Source of the DNA: Marchantia polymorpha subsp. ruderalis
Taxonomy: Eukaryota > Streptophyta > Marchantiopsida > Marchantiales > Marchantiaceae
DNA: 64,000 nucleotides
Reading direction: 5' to 3'
Assembly (NCBI GenBank): GCA_037833965.1
Contig: AP031351.1
Location: 446,501 to 510,500 of the forward strand
Shown here: positions 49,677 to 60,930 of the stretch, piece after piece
Numbering within the stretch: the stretch's first letter is position 1
Layout: the number at the start of each line of letters is the position of its first letter
Notes under the pieces: model-generated
The model's input: the letters and a program-made list of their open reading frames with translations, nothing else
What the model was told of the DNA's origin: nothing
Database searches by the model: none
Translations under genes and position numbers: made by a program

Positions 49677-50036
49677 TCACGCATGCTTGGTTGTAATGCC
49701 AACAGCCACACTGCTAACAAGCTGTCCGCTATCGTCCAGTGTCATTGGATTTTCAACAATTACGGTTTGAGTTTGAGGGGCAAGACATGTAATGAATTGA
49801 CAAGAGGAACATTTGACTGCATGAGCCCCGGCAGGATACATGAGAAGGAGTCCACAGCTTCCGCAATTGAGATGAGCAGGCGCGTTCGTCACAAAACTGC
49901 AAAGAGCGCAACGAACGTGGTTCGAACCATACGGATACACGAGAAGTGTTCCACAACCACCACAATAGAGTTGGCATTGCTGATGCTGATGCTGCTGCTG
50001 CTGCTGAGTGGGGTAAGGGATCAACGTTCCGGACAT
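49677..50036 (-). CDS. LSD1-like zinc-finger protein
   Basis: A 119-residue intronless frame. After a Gln/His-rich start (residues 11-20) come two zf-LSD1 fingers. The first has C25-x2-C28, LLVYPYGS, then V-R-C43-x2-C46. The second has C58-x2-C61, LLLMYPAGA, then V-K-C76-x2-C79. The tail TQTVIVENPMTLDDSGQLVS (89-108) matches the conserved C-terminus of plant LSD1/LOL proteins, so the 3' end is complete. Arabidopsis LSD1 has three fingers and restrains runaway cell death and oxidative stress responses; LOL1-type relatives can act the opposite way, in nucleus and cytosol. This protein is short, with two fingers only 11 residues apart. An upstream exon carrying a third finger cannot be excluded but was not found. 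The single-exon structure could reflect a retrocopy or an intron-poor lineage. Confidence 0.87.
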   Translation of the reverse strand: MSGTLIPYPTQQQQQHQHQQCQLYCGGCGTLLVYPYGSNHVRCALCSFVTNAPAHLNCGSCGLLLMYPAGAHAVKCSSCQFITCLAPQTQTVIVENPMTLDDSGQLVSSVAVGITTKHA

Positions 50037-51733
50037 TGGCGCAGTCGCTGTTCTACCTTATATTGTGTCTCCGTAATTCTCCCCGCACGTCCCACGGATA
50101 GTCTGTTCTCACTGAATCTAGGTTTCCTGCCCGCCCGCCCGCAACCCTCAAAGCCTCCTCCTCCTCCTCGCCACGAAATCCCGTGGAACGTCAAATTCCT
50201 CTCCGCCGAAAAAACTCGACGAACCTACACATCCATCCCTGATGTAGTGAGATACGGATCACTACACCTGCGTCCGCCTAGCGACAGATGCTTTCACCGC
50301 TCATGAGTACAGACAGCGTCCCGTCTCAATCAATCAATCAATCTATCGATGGTTGCAATCAGGGTCAAGCCTGCAGGCAGTAGGAAGAGCGCCAACAGCC
50401 AAAATCTTCAATTCCTCCGCAACCTTGCGAAACAATTAACCGATCGACCACCCACGAGTCACGAGATCAGCCCCGTACTCATGGCTCGATTGACACTTCG
50501 ATGAATAGGTCTTTTTGCAACTTTGACACCGTTTCCTCTCCTCTGTTCGCCTCGCCTCGCCTCACCTCTCGCCGGGGCCGGAGCTGTAGATGCAGCCTAG
50601 GAAAAGCGAGGGGCGCATTTTGACTTCATGGCTCGCAACAGTCTCGATGGCATGAAAGTGCGTTAGTCGACCCCTCCGTCAGTCGCTCGGTCGGTCGGTC
50701 GGTCAATCTCGGCAGCGCCACATCTGCTGCCGCTCGCTTTCATCCGCCCGGCCGCGCACGAAGCCAACGTCCAGACGCTGCTCGACCTCGTCAAATCCAC
50801 TGGGACGGGGAGGAACGGAAGCGAGGGGAATCTTCTTACACGTGGACATCCCTGATTCGCTTCCATACCCTGGGTGTCTGACATGGAGGCTGACCTGTTT
50901 AAGAAGTGACGGAGCAACGTCAGAATCAATCATGACTTCAGTTGACTTCGTATACCGTATGCTCTGATTCCGCGAATAGGAATGCGCTCCCTTATTCCAA
51001 AATGAAGAATTCCAGTAACGGCCACGTGTTTGAGTGAGATTCCACCATGGGTTTCTCTTTTTACGTTCCTCTTTCCCGTTCACGTGAAGTCCTATAACGT
51101 ACTCCGTAGCTCCGATTCGTTGCTTGCTGTGACTACAGGATTAGAATGGATCAGATTCGGATCTCGGCACGTACAGTAATGTATTTACTGAAACAAGAGA
51201 TATGTCATACAGGGAAGTGCTGAACTTGAAAACTGTGGGACGAATATATTGAATGGAGTATATTATATCCTGTATATATATAGTTCCTGCAATTCCAAAT
51301 GTTACCGCCGCCGCCGCGAAGGAAAGACCGTTATGGGTTCACAAGCTGTGACAACAACCACTCGTAATTACAATTCCCCAATAGTAATCAAGTTGTAAGA
51401 TTTTGGTTTGAACTAGTGATTTGTCGATTCCTACCTGTAAGTGGAATGAGAAATATAAAGTCTTTTATTCTATGTTCTCTTCAACTTTAAAACATTACCA
51501 TCATTCACTTTGGTAAAATCTAGCTTTTGCATTAAAAAGTAGAGTTACTTACTTGATGGTACCCCATCTCAACCTAGATTGTTTCCTCATACTCTTTAAG
51601 TTTCGTTTTATCGTATGTGAATTACTCGAACGTACATGTCACGCACGTTCTAGTATCAACAAAAGCTGCAGACAATGAAACTATGTCGCGATCGCGATTC
51701 TCGACAACAACTTGGCAATTTGAAGAAAATGAC
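50037..51733. other. Promoter region of the LSD1-like gene and gap
   Basis: Positions 50037-51100 are GC-rich with CTC, CCGC, TCAA and GGTC simple repeats (TCAA units near 50329-50343, GGTC units near 50686-50703). They probably hold the 5' UTR and promoter of the minus-strand LSD1-like gene. Minus-strand frames of 88 and 126 codons here have no known domain. Beyond 51.2 kb the DNA is AT-rich. Confidence 0.45.
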
Positions 51734-51838
51734 TACAGAGTTTCACCTCCCAATAGTGTCAACTCTTAGGAGTGACAAATATTTGCCACGTGCTTCTACA
51801 TTTTCAACAAAATTATTCCAGTTCACCGACAGAGTTCA

Positions 51839-51970
51839 TAGTAAAACTTCGGAGCATTCTTCACAAGCGAGATGTCCTCACCGGAATACCTTGTAACAGA
51901 TTTCATAATAGAGTTTCATAGTAAAACTTCAGAGCATTCTTCACAAGCTAGATGTGCTTATCGGAAGATC
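51839..51970. repeat. Tandem duplication near the left end of the pogo element
   Basis: A unit of about 52 bp (CATAGTAAAACTTC...) at 51839-51890 recurs at 51919-51970 with a few changes, 80 bp apart. It lies about 100 bp inside the left terminal repeat and may act as a subterminal transposase-binding region. Confidence 0.75.
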
Positions 51971-52439
51971 TCGTGTCAGTGCGTCAGTTCAGAGCAAGAT
52001 GTTATGCTATCACATAACTCTATCTTTCTCTCTGTAGCAGCATGTAAATGTAAATGTTTCCTTGTACGTTCTGAAGCTTTCATGTCGGATTAGATTATGT
52101 TTGAAAATGTTTGAAATTCTTGAATGCCAAGGCTCACGAAGGGTTGTGAAATTTGTATTCATGAAGTTGTCTCGTCTGTTAGGGATGTCAACAGAGTTTC
52201 TATTCCGTCTGGTCGAGCTTCGGAAGGAAGAGAAGATATGTCCACAGGTTCTTTCGGGTGGAAAAATGATGGGATACGAAAGAAATTTAATGCTAACATG
52301 AATTCAGTGGTGCTAATCAGTTCATGAACGACGAAATCATGGCAATTAATCAAATTCAGATGTAGATCTCAACTTCTTAATAAATTTTTGACGCACTGTC
52401 GGTCAAGCGATTGAACTCACCAAACCTGGCAAGTATTTA

Positions 52440-53520
52440 AGTTTGCCATTGCGTTTACAAGCAAAATTAGTAACAAGAAATAAAAGCATCTGATTCGAGA
52501 ATGCCGCCAATCATTGTCATTGTATGGTCTTTGTTGGATAACATTCAAGACGGGCTGAATGGCGTCCAACAATACTAAAGTTCTTGCAAGAGCTTGTGTA
52601 GAACGAACAGCCTTTAGAGATGAACAACTAATTTCAAAAATGGAGATGAAGTGTCCAAATTCGCAAATCAATCTATACAGTCACAATCAATGATGATTAT
52701 TTTAATTTTTTAATTTAGATCTTGTATTATAATTTTGATAACGATGAAGTAAAGCTCGAACCGATACTCATACGTAAATTTTTTCTTTCTCTCTTACATC
52801 AAAAACTCTTTTGATCTCTCTTACGCACAAATTCTCAAGGAAATTGAAAAGATACATCAAATCAATTGACAAACAGTTTCAAATTTGCCATTGCGTTTAC
52901 AAGAAGAAGAAGAAACAATAAATAAAAGGTTCTAATCCAATCATTATCATCATCTAGTACTTGTTGGATTAAATTTAGTACGGGCTAAATGGCGTCGAAG
53001 AAACTTAAATTTCTTGCTTGAGCTTGTGAAGAACGAACGGTCTTTGTAATGAACAAGTGAAATTGAAACTGGAGATGCAGGATCTAAATTTGCGAATCAA
53101 TCTAAAACTTCACAATCGATGATCACTATTTTAATTGTTAAGTTTAGATCTCGTATTATAATTTTGATAACGATGGCCTAGAACTCAGACTGATACTCAT
53201 ACAAAAACTCTTTCTTCTCTCTTACATAAGAAACTCTTTACATCTCTCTTACGCATAAACTCTTGAGGAAATCAAAAAGATACATTGACGGATAGTTCGA
53301 AAACAAGATGTTGTGCCATCACGTAACTCTATCTCTTACATCTAGACCTGGTAGAAAAACCTTCTCAAGAAATCAAAAAAATACATCGAATCAATTGACA
53401 ATTCTAGATTTCATAGCAATATGTTATGCCATCACATAATTTTCTCTCTTACATCTAGAATTCGCATATCTTTTGAAAAAATCAAAAAGATACATCGAAT
53501 CAATTGACATACAGTTATAA
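52440..53520. repeat. Diverged tandem repeats inside the pogo element
   Basis: A unit of about 440 bp starting TTTGCCATTGCGTTTACAAG occurs at about 52440-52880 and again at 52880-53290. Partial units (GATACATCGAATCAATTGACA-like ends with CTCTTACATCTAGA) follow to 53520. Copies have diverged substantially, so the array predates recent activity. No protein was recognised in it. Confidence 0.75.
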
Positions 53521-56500
53521 ATTTCAAAGCAAGTAAACACCTTACAAATTATTATTCAGAGCCTATCAAGTGAGAATTGCAAATTTGATACAGTAATTAG
53601 AATTGCAAACAATCTAGATCAAATCTCATGTAGTTGTTTATAATTGTGAAAGTATAATTGCATAAATCAGTCACTGAAGTCAAATTAACATAATTTATTA
53701 TCATCAGAGTGTCTGGGAACCAATTCTCTCAAATTTTTATTGATGTATCAACGGACGACAAGCTCTTTGAAGATTAGAAATTGAATTATCTTGAAGATCT
53801 ATAGGTAAAGATGACTAAGTGGAGAAGAAGTTAATCAAATCAGTGATGGCTCTATTTGCTTGCTCAATTGTAACCGGAGTTGATAGTTGGACAATATCAT
53901 CATACTCTGAATGACTCGCACTTTGTAGTAGGTTGTGATCTTCAAGTACAGACTTGACGATGTCAATATTATCAATATTGTCATTGCCAATAGTATCAAG
54001 AGCATCTATTTCAATTAAATTCTTAGCAACTTCTTCAATACTTGCGTCATCAATACCAAGAGAACTTGAGAAAAAATCATCGAGTTGAATTTATTGCAAA
54101 ATTTCCACTAGATCATCTATCGCTTGATTTGAGCCTATAACAAATCTATCAAAATCTTGATTACAATTCACCTGAGAAATGACACAGAGACAATTGGCTT
54201 TCACAAAGCATCTTTGAACGGTATTCTCCTCGAAATTATCTAATGTTGACTTGATTCAACCAAGCACATTGCGAAAATATGTATGATCATTAATTAGAAA
54301 TTGACAATGAGGTGCAGGTTGAGTCGCGTGCTAGAGTTCATACTAAGACATCAAGTGGTTTTGTTGAGCAAGGCAAAAGTGCGCTTTGAAAGACCGAATG
54401 ATTCCTTGATTAAGAGTTTGACATTGGTTAGTAACATTCGGTGAAAAAAAATAATGCACAAGTTTTGAAATCGGAAAAAAGTTTCCTCTGATCTGATGGC
54501 TCCAAAATCTTCTACGCGCAAACATGAGATGAGCAATTATCTTGCAGTATATAGAAGACGATGTTTTGATTCTTGGCAATCTTGTTGTACTTGTGAAGTA
54601 GTCACATATAAGATGATGTATCTTGCCATGCTTTAGGTTCATGATCATAAATAATTCCAAAACTCTTACTAATATCTGGAATATGTTTCAAAGCCCGTGG
54701 ATGAGCACTCTTTGTTTAAACTTGAGTGATAAATGTCTCACTTGAAGCGCTTACTCCGAGCGTAACGGTGATTTTATCTTTGCTTTTCTTGACACCTCGA
54801 CCATTTGAATTGGCTGTGCAGTATGACTGTGGTGATGTTGTGCGATGTTGTAAAGCCGATTCATCAATGTTGATAATACATTCGAATGATACATCAATCA
54901 ACGCTTCACAAATTTCATGTAAACGTTTTTCAACCTGAATAAATTTGAAGTTGTTATGCTCTCCGCACTCCTTCACACTAGATGTTGAGACGCGTTTCAG
55001 ATATTTTTCCAGCCATGCATTTGAAGCAATAATTGGCTGAAGATGAACAATATTAGATGATTTCAAACATTCTTCAAAGTGATTCACAATCTTGTCTCAA
55101 AAAAACAAAACCTTGTTCTTTAACACCTTTCTAGTCACGTTCAGCGAGGGCGCATCAACCTCAACGCGCATATGTCATTGATGCACCATGTTCGTAAGAA
55201 TTTGCACTCGAGTTAATCTAAAAATCATTTTAACCCCATCTCTTTTTGATTCCAATGCCACCTGCTTGATAACTTCTCTTTGCATCCAAATTTTTGAAAG
55301 AGTTTGACGTGCTATCAACAATGCTAATGTTGCTTCATCTTGAGTGACTCCAAGTTTACTGAGAAAATTGAGCACCTCCAATTTTGTCTTGACATCCAAA
55401 CGCTTACCCTTAGACATTGCAAAATAGTCGTCAACCTTGAAAATGAGAAAGAACGCGTCAAACAATGAACTTGGAGAAGTTTGTGGCTCACGTGGATCAC
55501 TTTTACGTGTAACTCTACAGTTCAAACCCTGAACCTACGAAACCTCCTCTAAGTGACACCTCCAAGTAGTGACCATTAACTGTAGGACCGGTATGTGTCA
55601 CTACTGGAAGGTGAAACTCTGTAGCTCACTTTCTAATTGTAGTCCAAGCAAGGCATTGCATAGAATCTAGCCTTGTTCGATCTGTATCCAGTACCTGCAC
55701 TCGCTGCACCCTGGCATTTTTGAAGGATCCAGATCTATGAGTCTCACTACACAAATTTTTGGAACATTATGATACAAAATATCATTCAAATCAAATCAAC
55801 ATTAATTGATCATCATATAATATTATGGATTTGTACCCATCGGCATGACATTGATGTTGAATGCTGCAAGGCCCTTCATGCTAAGTAGTTTTGCCTGAAC
55901 GAGGCTAGGAAGCCGATATTAAGTTTGATGTATATTTGCAGTAACTTGTAGATCATACTAATCATAATGTTGTACATTAGGTGGTGCCATGGCTACATGT
56001 TTCATCCGTTAAAGCTTGATTTGAGACGGTCATCAATTGGATTAAGTACCTCGATAGCAGGAAATTTAGATCGTCATTAAATTCAAGATTGCAGAGATCC
56101 ATTAAAGCTCGCATCATATGTGTACACTTATGATAAAACACACGTTTTAGGACTTTGCGATCATGTGTAGTCGATGAGGTCCCATAGAGTAAAACAAAAA
56201 TTGATATGTCTCATCAAGCAATTTAGGTTCCGATTGAATTCCATCAAGTAAATACATTTAAAAAAATATCATCAATGTTGAAAACAGTTTGCCATAATTA
56301 CACTTATCATCTTATTTTTTTGAAATTGGATATGTCTTTCATTTCAATCTCACATCACAAATTATATCATTTGTTTATCTGATGTAATTTGTTTTGGATT
56401 TGTAAAATCCACTTAACAAGTAAATATGTTTATATGTAAAAACATGATTTCAGACGTATCTATTTTAAGTCCTTTAATCTCATTGATGTTTGTTGTATAT

Positions 56501-57698
56501 CCAATATACTCTCATATAAAATCTCATTGATGTACGTTAAAGAAATCCACATATTCGTTATATATGCAATATACTCTCATATATAATCTTATTGATGTAC
56601 GTTGAAGAAATCCACATATTTTTATCATCAACGTTTGAACAAAGGATACAGTATCATTGTGTGTCTTCTCTGAAATATCTTTTGTTATGTTTCATTGATA
56701 ATCAGTCATTTATAAGCTCATAATCACAACTTCAATTTGAAAAAAAAATTCATTACTTTTTGGAAAACATCATCAACTTTACATAGCTTCATCGTTGATT
56801 TAAAATTATTTGCTTTGCAATATGAAATAACAATTCAATATGTACAAAAAATATTTAAAAGCAAAATATAATATCTTGGAAAGGTTAGAATAATTTTCAC
56901 AATGTTTAATTTAAAATATTATTTTTATAGCATTAGTAAAATAACTTAGCTATTTCATTATGATATATCACTCTATGTTTCAGAATATCCTAACTACAAA
57001 CTGATGTCTCAGTCTGAATTGTACTTCTTTGTACTAATTTAACTGCGGTTCAAAAATCAATAATATCAATTAGCTCAGATGTATGTGTAATCAGATTTAC
57101 GTTAAAATTATGTATTATGTACTTACAATATAATTAAAAATTGTTACAATAGGAAGTCTCTTGATCAAGAATTCTCATTATTTATAAGAATTTTACATCC
57201 CCCATATAGCATGAAATTTTTTATGTACGAATAAACAGAGTTTAATTTCAACTTTCAACACCAAAATTAAAAAAAATTAATTATAAACAAAATTTTAAGT
57301 TCAAGCATAGATAAAGCATAATCGAACACATTCCTCGTACTCTTGTATATAGTCTCTATTTATGAAAGTGTTTTATACACGTTGCTTATTTGACAATCAA
57401 TCATAAATATTTGCAAGATTGAAGACATAATAATACTTTCTTATTATGCACACTATTTTCTTAAACTAGAATTTCTTTAACCATATAACTATAGAGATTA
57501 ATGTCATATGTGAAGTAAAGTCCAAACCAAAATATGTGTTTCACATTTTTAAAACTCATACTCAGAAGTTTACTTGCAACTTGCATGTGTATACGAACTG
57601 AATTAATCGATTAAGAAATAGCAGCCCAGAAATGTTTGCAAGTTTTACTATCTACTTATACATGTTTAGACCTGCAAATATTTATTTCACGTATGTAT

Positions 57699-57699
57699 G

Positions 57700-57732
<33 letters not shown>

Positions 57733-57792
57733 TATATATACATATATATTATATTTTATATATAATATATATAATTTTATATATATATATGA
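57699..57792. repeat. (TA)n microsatellite
   Basis: A nearly pure run of TA dinucleotides with occasional TAATAT and TTTTA interruptions. Confidence 0.95.
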
Positions 57793-58069
57793 TACTCATT
57801 CTTGATATAAGAAAAAAATGATAGTGCCACTTAGTATTTTGGATGGATAAATCATCACTTTTAATAATAAATTAAACTTGATATTGGCTTGGGTTTCGAG
57901 TGCCATATCACTAGCGAGGATTGAGTTCGACAAGGAATTTATGTCATAGACTTGAGTAAATTATTTAAAAGTATATCATCGTAACACAAAATATCTACTG
58001 GAATCATCAAGTTTTGTTTTACCCTATATGACCCTATAGATGGGACAACTTTGTCAAATTCTGAAACCT

Positions 58070-58120
58070 GTTTCTGTACATCTTGTACAGAAACATATAT
58101 GTACATCTTGTACATATATG
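58070..58120. repeat. Two adjacent perfect hairpins with the same apex
   Basis: 58070-58094 has 11-nt arms and 58094-58120 has 12-nt arms. Both are perfect, both have the 3-nt loop TCT, and both share the apex TGTACATCTTGTACA, while the outer stem sequences differ (GTTTC/GAAAC versus CATATA/TATATG). Confidence 0.92.
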
Positions 58121-58225
58121 ATGTGAGTTAAAGTGTGAGGGTTGATGGATGGGAGATATCGGTGTTGTGGCTAGATGTTAATTTGTCTTGGTTCCACTAA
58201 GCGAAAGCTCAATCTCACCTCGGAT

Positions 58226-58827
58226 TCAGGGTTCGTTAGGTTGATATTGAGTTACATTTCCTTGCCCGAGAATGAATTTTGGGCTGGATGTGAATCTTGG
58301 GCACGCAAGTTCGCATTCGTCAATCACAAAGTCGAGTTTTTGTGAGCGAGCTCCCATGGTTTTGAGTCCGAAAAGACTTCTATTCAATCTTTTTGAAGGT
58401 CGCTCTTGATCACTTCGAGCATTAGCTTGTTCATCATGTTCACGGGACTCTGCATGCAACATTGCAAGCAGTCCTGATGAGGTGGTCAAACTTGCTCGTC
58501 ACTCAAGATTTTCTTGTTGATATTGGTCATCCCGTAAGGTCCAAGATGACCATGTGTTCTGAGATAAAATGCTTCAAAAGATATCCACAACGCGAGGGAC
58601 AAGATACTGCCGGAACCATTTCTCGTCGACACATATGACTTGACACAATTAAAATTGCCTACACCTTCAATTGACGCGAGGGACAAGATACTGCCGGAAC
58701 CATTTCTCGTCGACACATATGACTTGACACAAGTAAAATTGCCTACACCTTCAATTGACACTAGAGCATAGATGACGTGTGCCATCGATGGGGTACCATC
58801 ACATAAAACAAAACTTGATAGGTACAA
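58226..58827 (-). other. Possible coding remnant, family unknown
   Basis: Two neighbouring minus-strand frames (58486-58827, 113 codons; 58226-58489, 87 codons) have plausible amino acid composition, but no family was recognised and they are in different frames. The first contains an in-frame 28-residue duplication from the tandem repeat at 58591-58758. This could be an exon pair, a transposon fragment or chance. Confidence 0.25.
58591..58758. repeat. 84-bp tandem duplication, in frame
   Basis: Unit 58591-58674 is repeated at 58675-58758 with one visible base difference (ACAATTAAA versus ACAAGTAAA). The period is 84 bp, exactly 28 codons, so the minus-strand frame through it stays open. The near identity indicates a recent event. 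Confidence 0.93.
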
Positions 58828-60930
58828 GTAAATAATTTATTTTAGAATGAGGTCCATGAAGTAATTACCACGTTAGACTTTGAAATTTAGTACATTACAA
58901 ATATATTATAACATTCTTACTTATATGGTGTACATTTTGATTTAGCATATTTTTTTATAACAACCAATATATCTTTGATTGTAAAGACAAAAACATGCAT
59001 CACATGTTTATGAAAAAGTACAATTGAAACAAACTTTTCAATTGAATTGCATAAAATTTCTAAAATATATAAGTATTTATGCACAATTCTCATCACCTCA
59101 TACAAAAGCTTTTTTACAAATTTTTAATATACTAAAAGAAATTCCCTTGGCAGTAATTTTATGTTACACTTTTAGCCTTGTTTTACTGTTTACACTCCCA
59201 TTGATCTTTTTTATTTTGGATATCCCACTTGCAACCAGAAGAATGTTTGAGGATTTATTCAATCGCCAATTTATTTATATCAGGATAGGATATAATGCCG
59301 CATAATTTGTTGGTCATCGACTTTTTCATGACTTATTTTAAAGTAGTGTGAATTTCTTCTCAACTTGATCAATTCTTGAGCAGAATATATCATGCTCTAA
59401 TTTTTTCATATCAACATTTGCATGATTTTCGAATTTATCGACACTTTTCATATCTTCTGTCAGTAGTCTATTATAGAGTTTATGTCCGTTGCAATACTTG
59501 GCAATACAATGAAATTTGTATACTAAGTTTTTCTACACATATTTTTTCAAAAGTACATCAAATTATGATATCTATATTGTAATTAATTACCATGGATACT
59601 TTTTCAAAAACTATTTATAAAAGATGAGCATGATCGTAAATAATATAGTGTTATTAGTTTAAAACTTAACAAGAGGCGGAAGTAAACTTTGTAAACCACT
59701 AACTTAGCCAAACTTGAGGTTATTGAATTTTGGGTTCTTAAGATCATTTGTACCTGTCGAAGAGTGAGATCTAACAAGGATTAACTAGAGTCGGAGGAAG
59801 GCTTTCGGCAGCTAAATATTACAGATGATACTCACCATAGCCGCATTCTTGTACAATTATGTGGCTGAGCTCTTGTAAGAACTACTACATCCTACGAGCC
59901 CTATGTCTCACAAATTACCTGTATTGCTATCCAGTAAATTGCACTAAATCTAATATTCCCCCTACACGCGCGCATCCAGATGTCTAGAAATGGATTTCAA
60001 TTAACAGTTACTATTAAGATATGGTGCCTTATTTTTGATCAACCTGACGAGACCTTGACGTGTGCACGTGAACAGATAAGAGCTGATTATACGTTGAGAG
60101 AACCTCTTGCCTACCTACTTTCAACGAAACTAGACTAACTTTGTCCAGCATCAGATGCGCAAAGTGTGGACATGTCGTTAAATACTTACGGTGCTCATAT
60201 GGACCGTAAGACAGGCTTGGGTGCATGTCCTCCCCAAAACTTCCATATGATCAAACTTTAGTAGAGGACACAGTCATAGCTTGCAGACGAATATCCAGGT
60301 CTGATCAGAAGAAAACTGATCAATGTCGTCTGTAGTGACTTCGTCCGGGATCCTTGGATAGAACATCGTTTCTCATCGGTGAGGGCAGGTGATAAATCGA
60401 GATTTCCGAAACTCTTATCATGTATAGGCATTTTAGACAGAAAACTCGAGCAGCCTTTAGGATCTTAACAAGGAAGCCCAAATTTCCCCGACAGACGTAC
60501 GAGTTACATCGTACGTCTTGAGCATATATTACAGAAGAACGAACAATATTCGACAAGAACAAAAGCGACTCGGTTATGAGCTTCGATGACCAGGTTCACG
60601 AAAAGCAGTATTCGACACAATCAGGATAAAATTCTTCGACGAAGAAAGGCTTGCTCAAGTGAAATTTTCATATGACCCAGATACAACTGTATCCTCGAGA
60701 TGAAGTGGAAAACACCCACTTCCCAACTCTGTGGCAATGCAGCCACCTACTCTCTGGTTGTAATGTGACTCTACCGCAGTTTGTGTACAATTCATCCAGC
60801 CCTTGTATACACGGTCTTCTAAGTCATCCTTCCTGTAAACCCTCTATTTGGCTACGAGTTTTCAGTCACCATGTATGCTACAAGTACTATGAGGATCACC
60901 AAAATCTCCACAGTATTCCATGTGGTTCCA
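58828..60930. other. Intergenic, no gene recognised
   Basis: AT-rich to about 59.7 kb, then mixed. Short frames only. A 9-nt-arm inverted repeat (GACGTACGA...TCGTACGTC) lies at about 60494-60517. The last few hundred bases probably include the 3' UTR of the MAC5-like gene. Confidence 0.45.

Larger units (their letters stand above)
51736..55621 (-). mobile_element. Complete pogo-type DNA transposon with decayed transposase
   Basis: The ends are inverted repeats (CAGAGTTTCACCTCCCAATA left; right copy differs at 2 of the first 23 positions) and are flanked by TA (51734-51735 and 55622-55623), giving a 3886-bp element. The minus-strand coding region begins near 55417 with a psq/CENP-B helix-turn-helix (KGKRLDVKTKLEVLNFLSKL). 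It continues with a CENP-B-like NAWLEKYLKR segment. The first catalytic Asp lies in NIDESALQHR, and a D-N-C-S-S-H segment typical of the second Asp lies near 54525-54545. The end-of-domain motif NQGIIRSFKAHF lies near 54375-54410. In-frame stops (for example at 55175-55177) and frame changes between these parts show the enzyme is dead. The part left of 54.3 kb holds no recognised gene and includes a tandem array. Confidence 0.85.
55624..58225. other. AT-rich intergenic interval
   Basis: No coding sequence is recognised. It contains a short duplicated stretch near 56500-56620 (ATATACTCTCATATA...ATTGATGTACGTT), the TA-rich microsatellite at 57699-57792 and a pair of perfect hairpins at 58070-58120. 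Confidence 0.5.
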
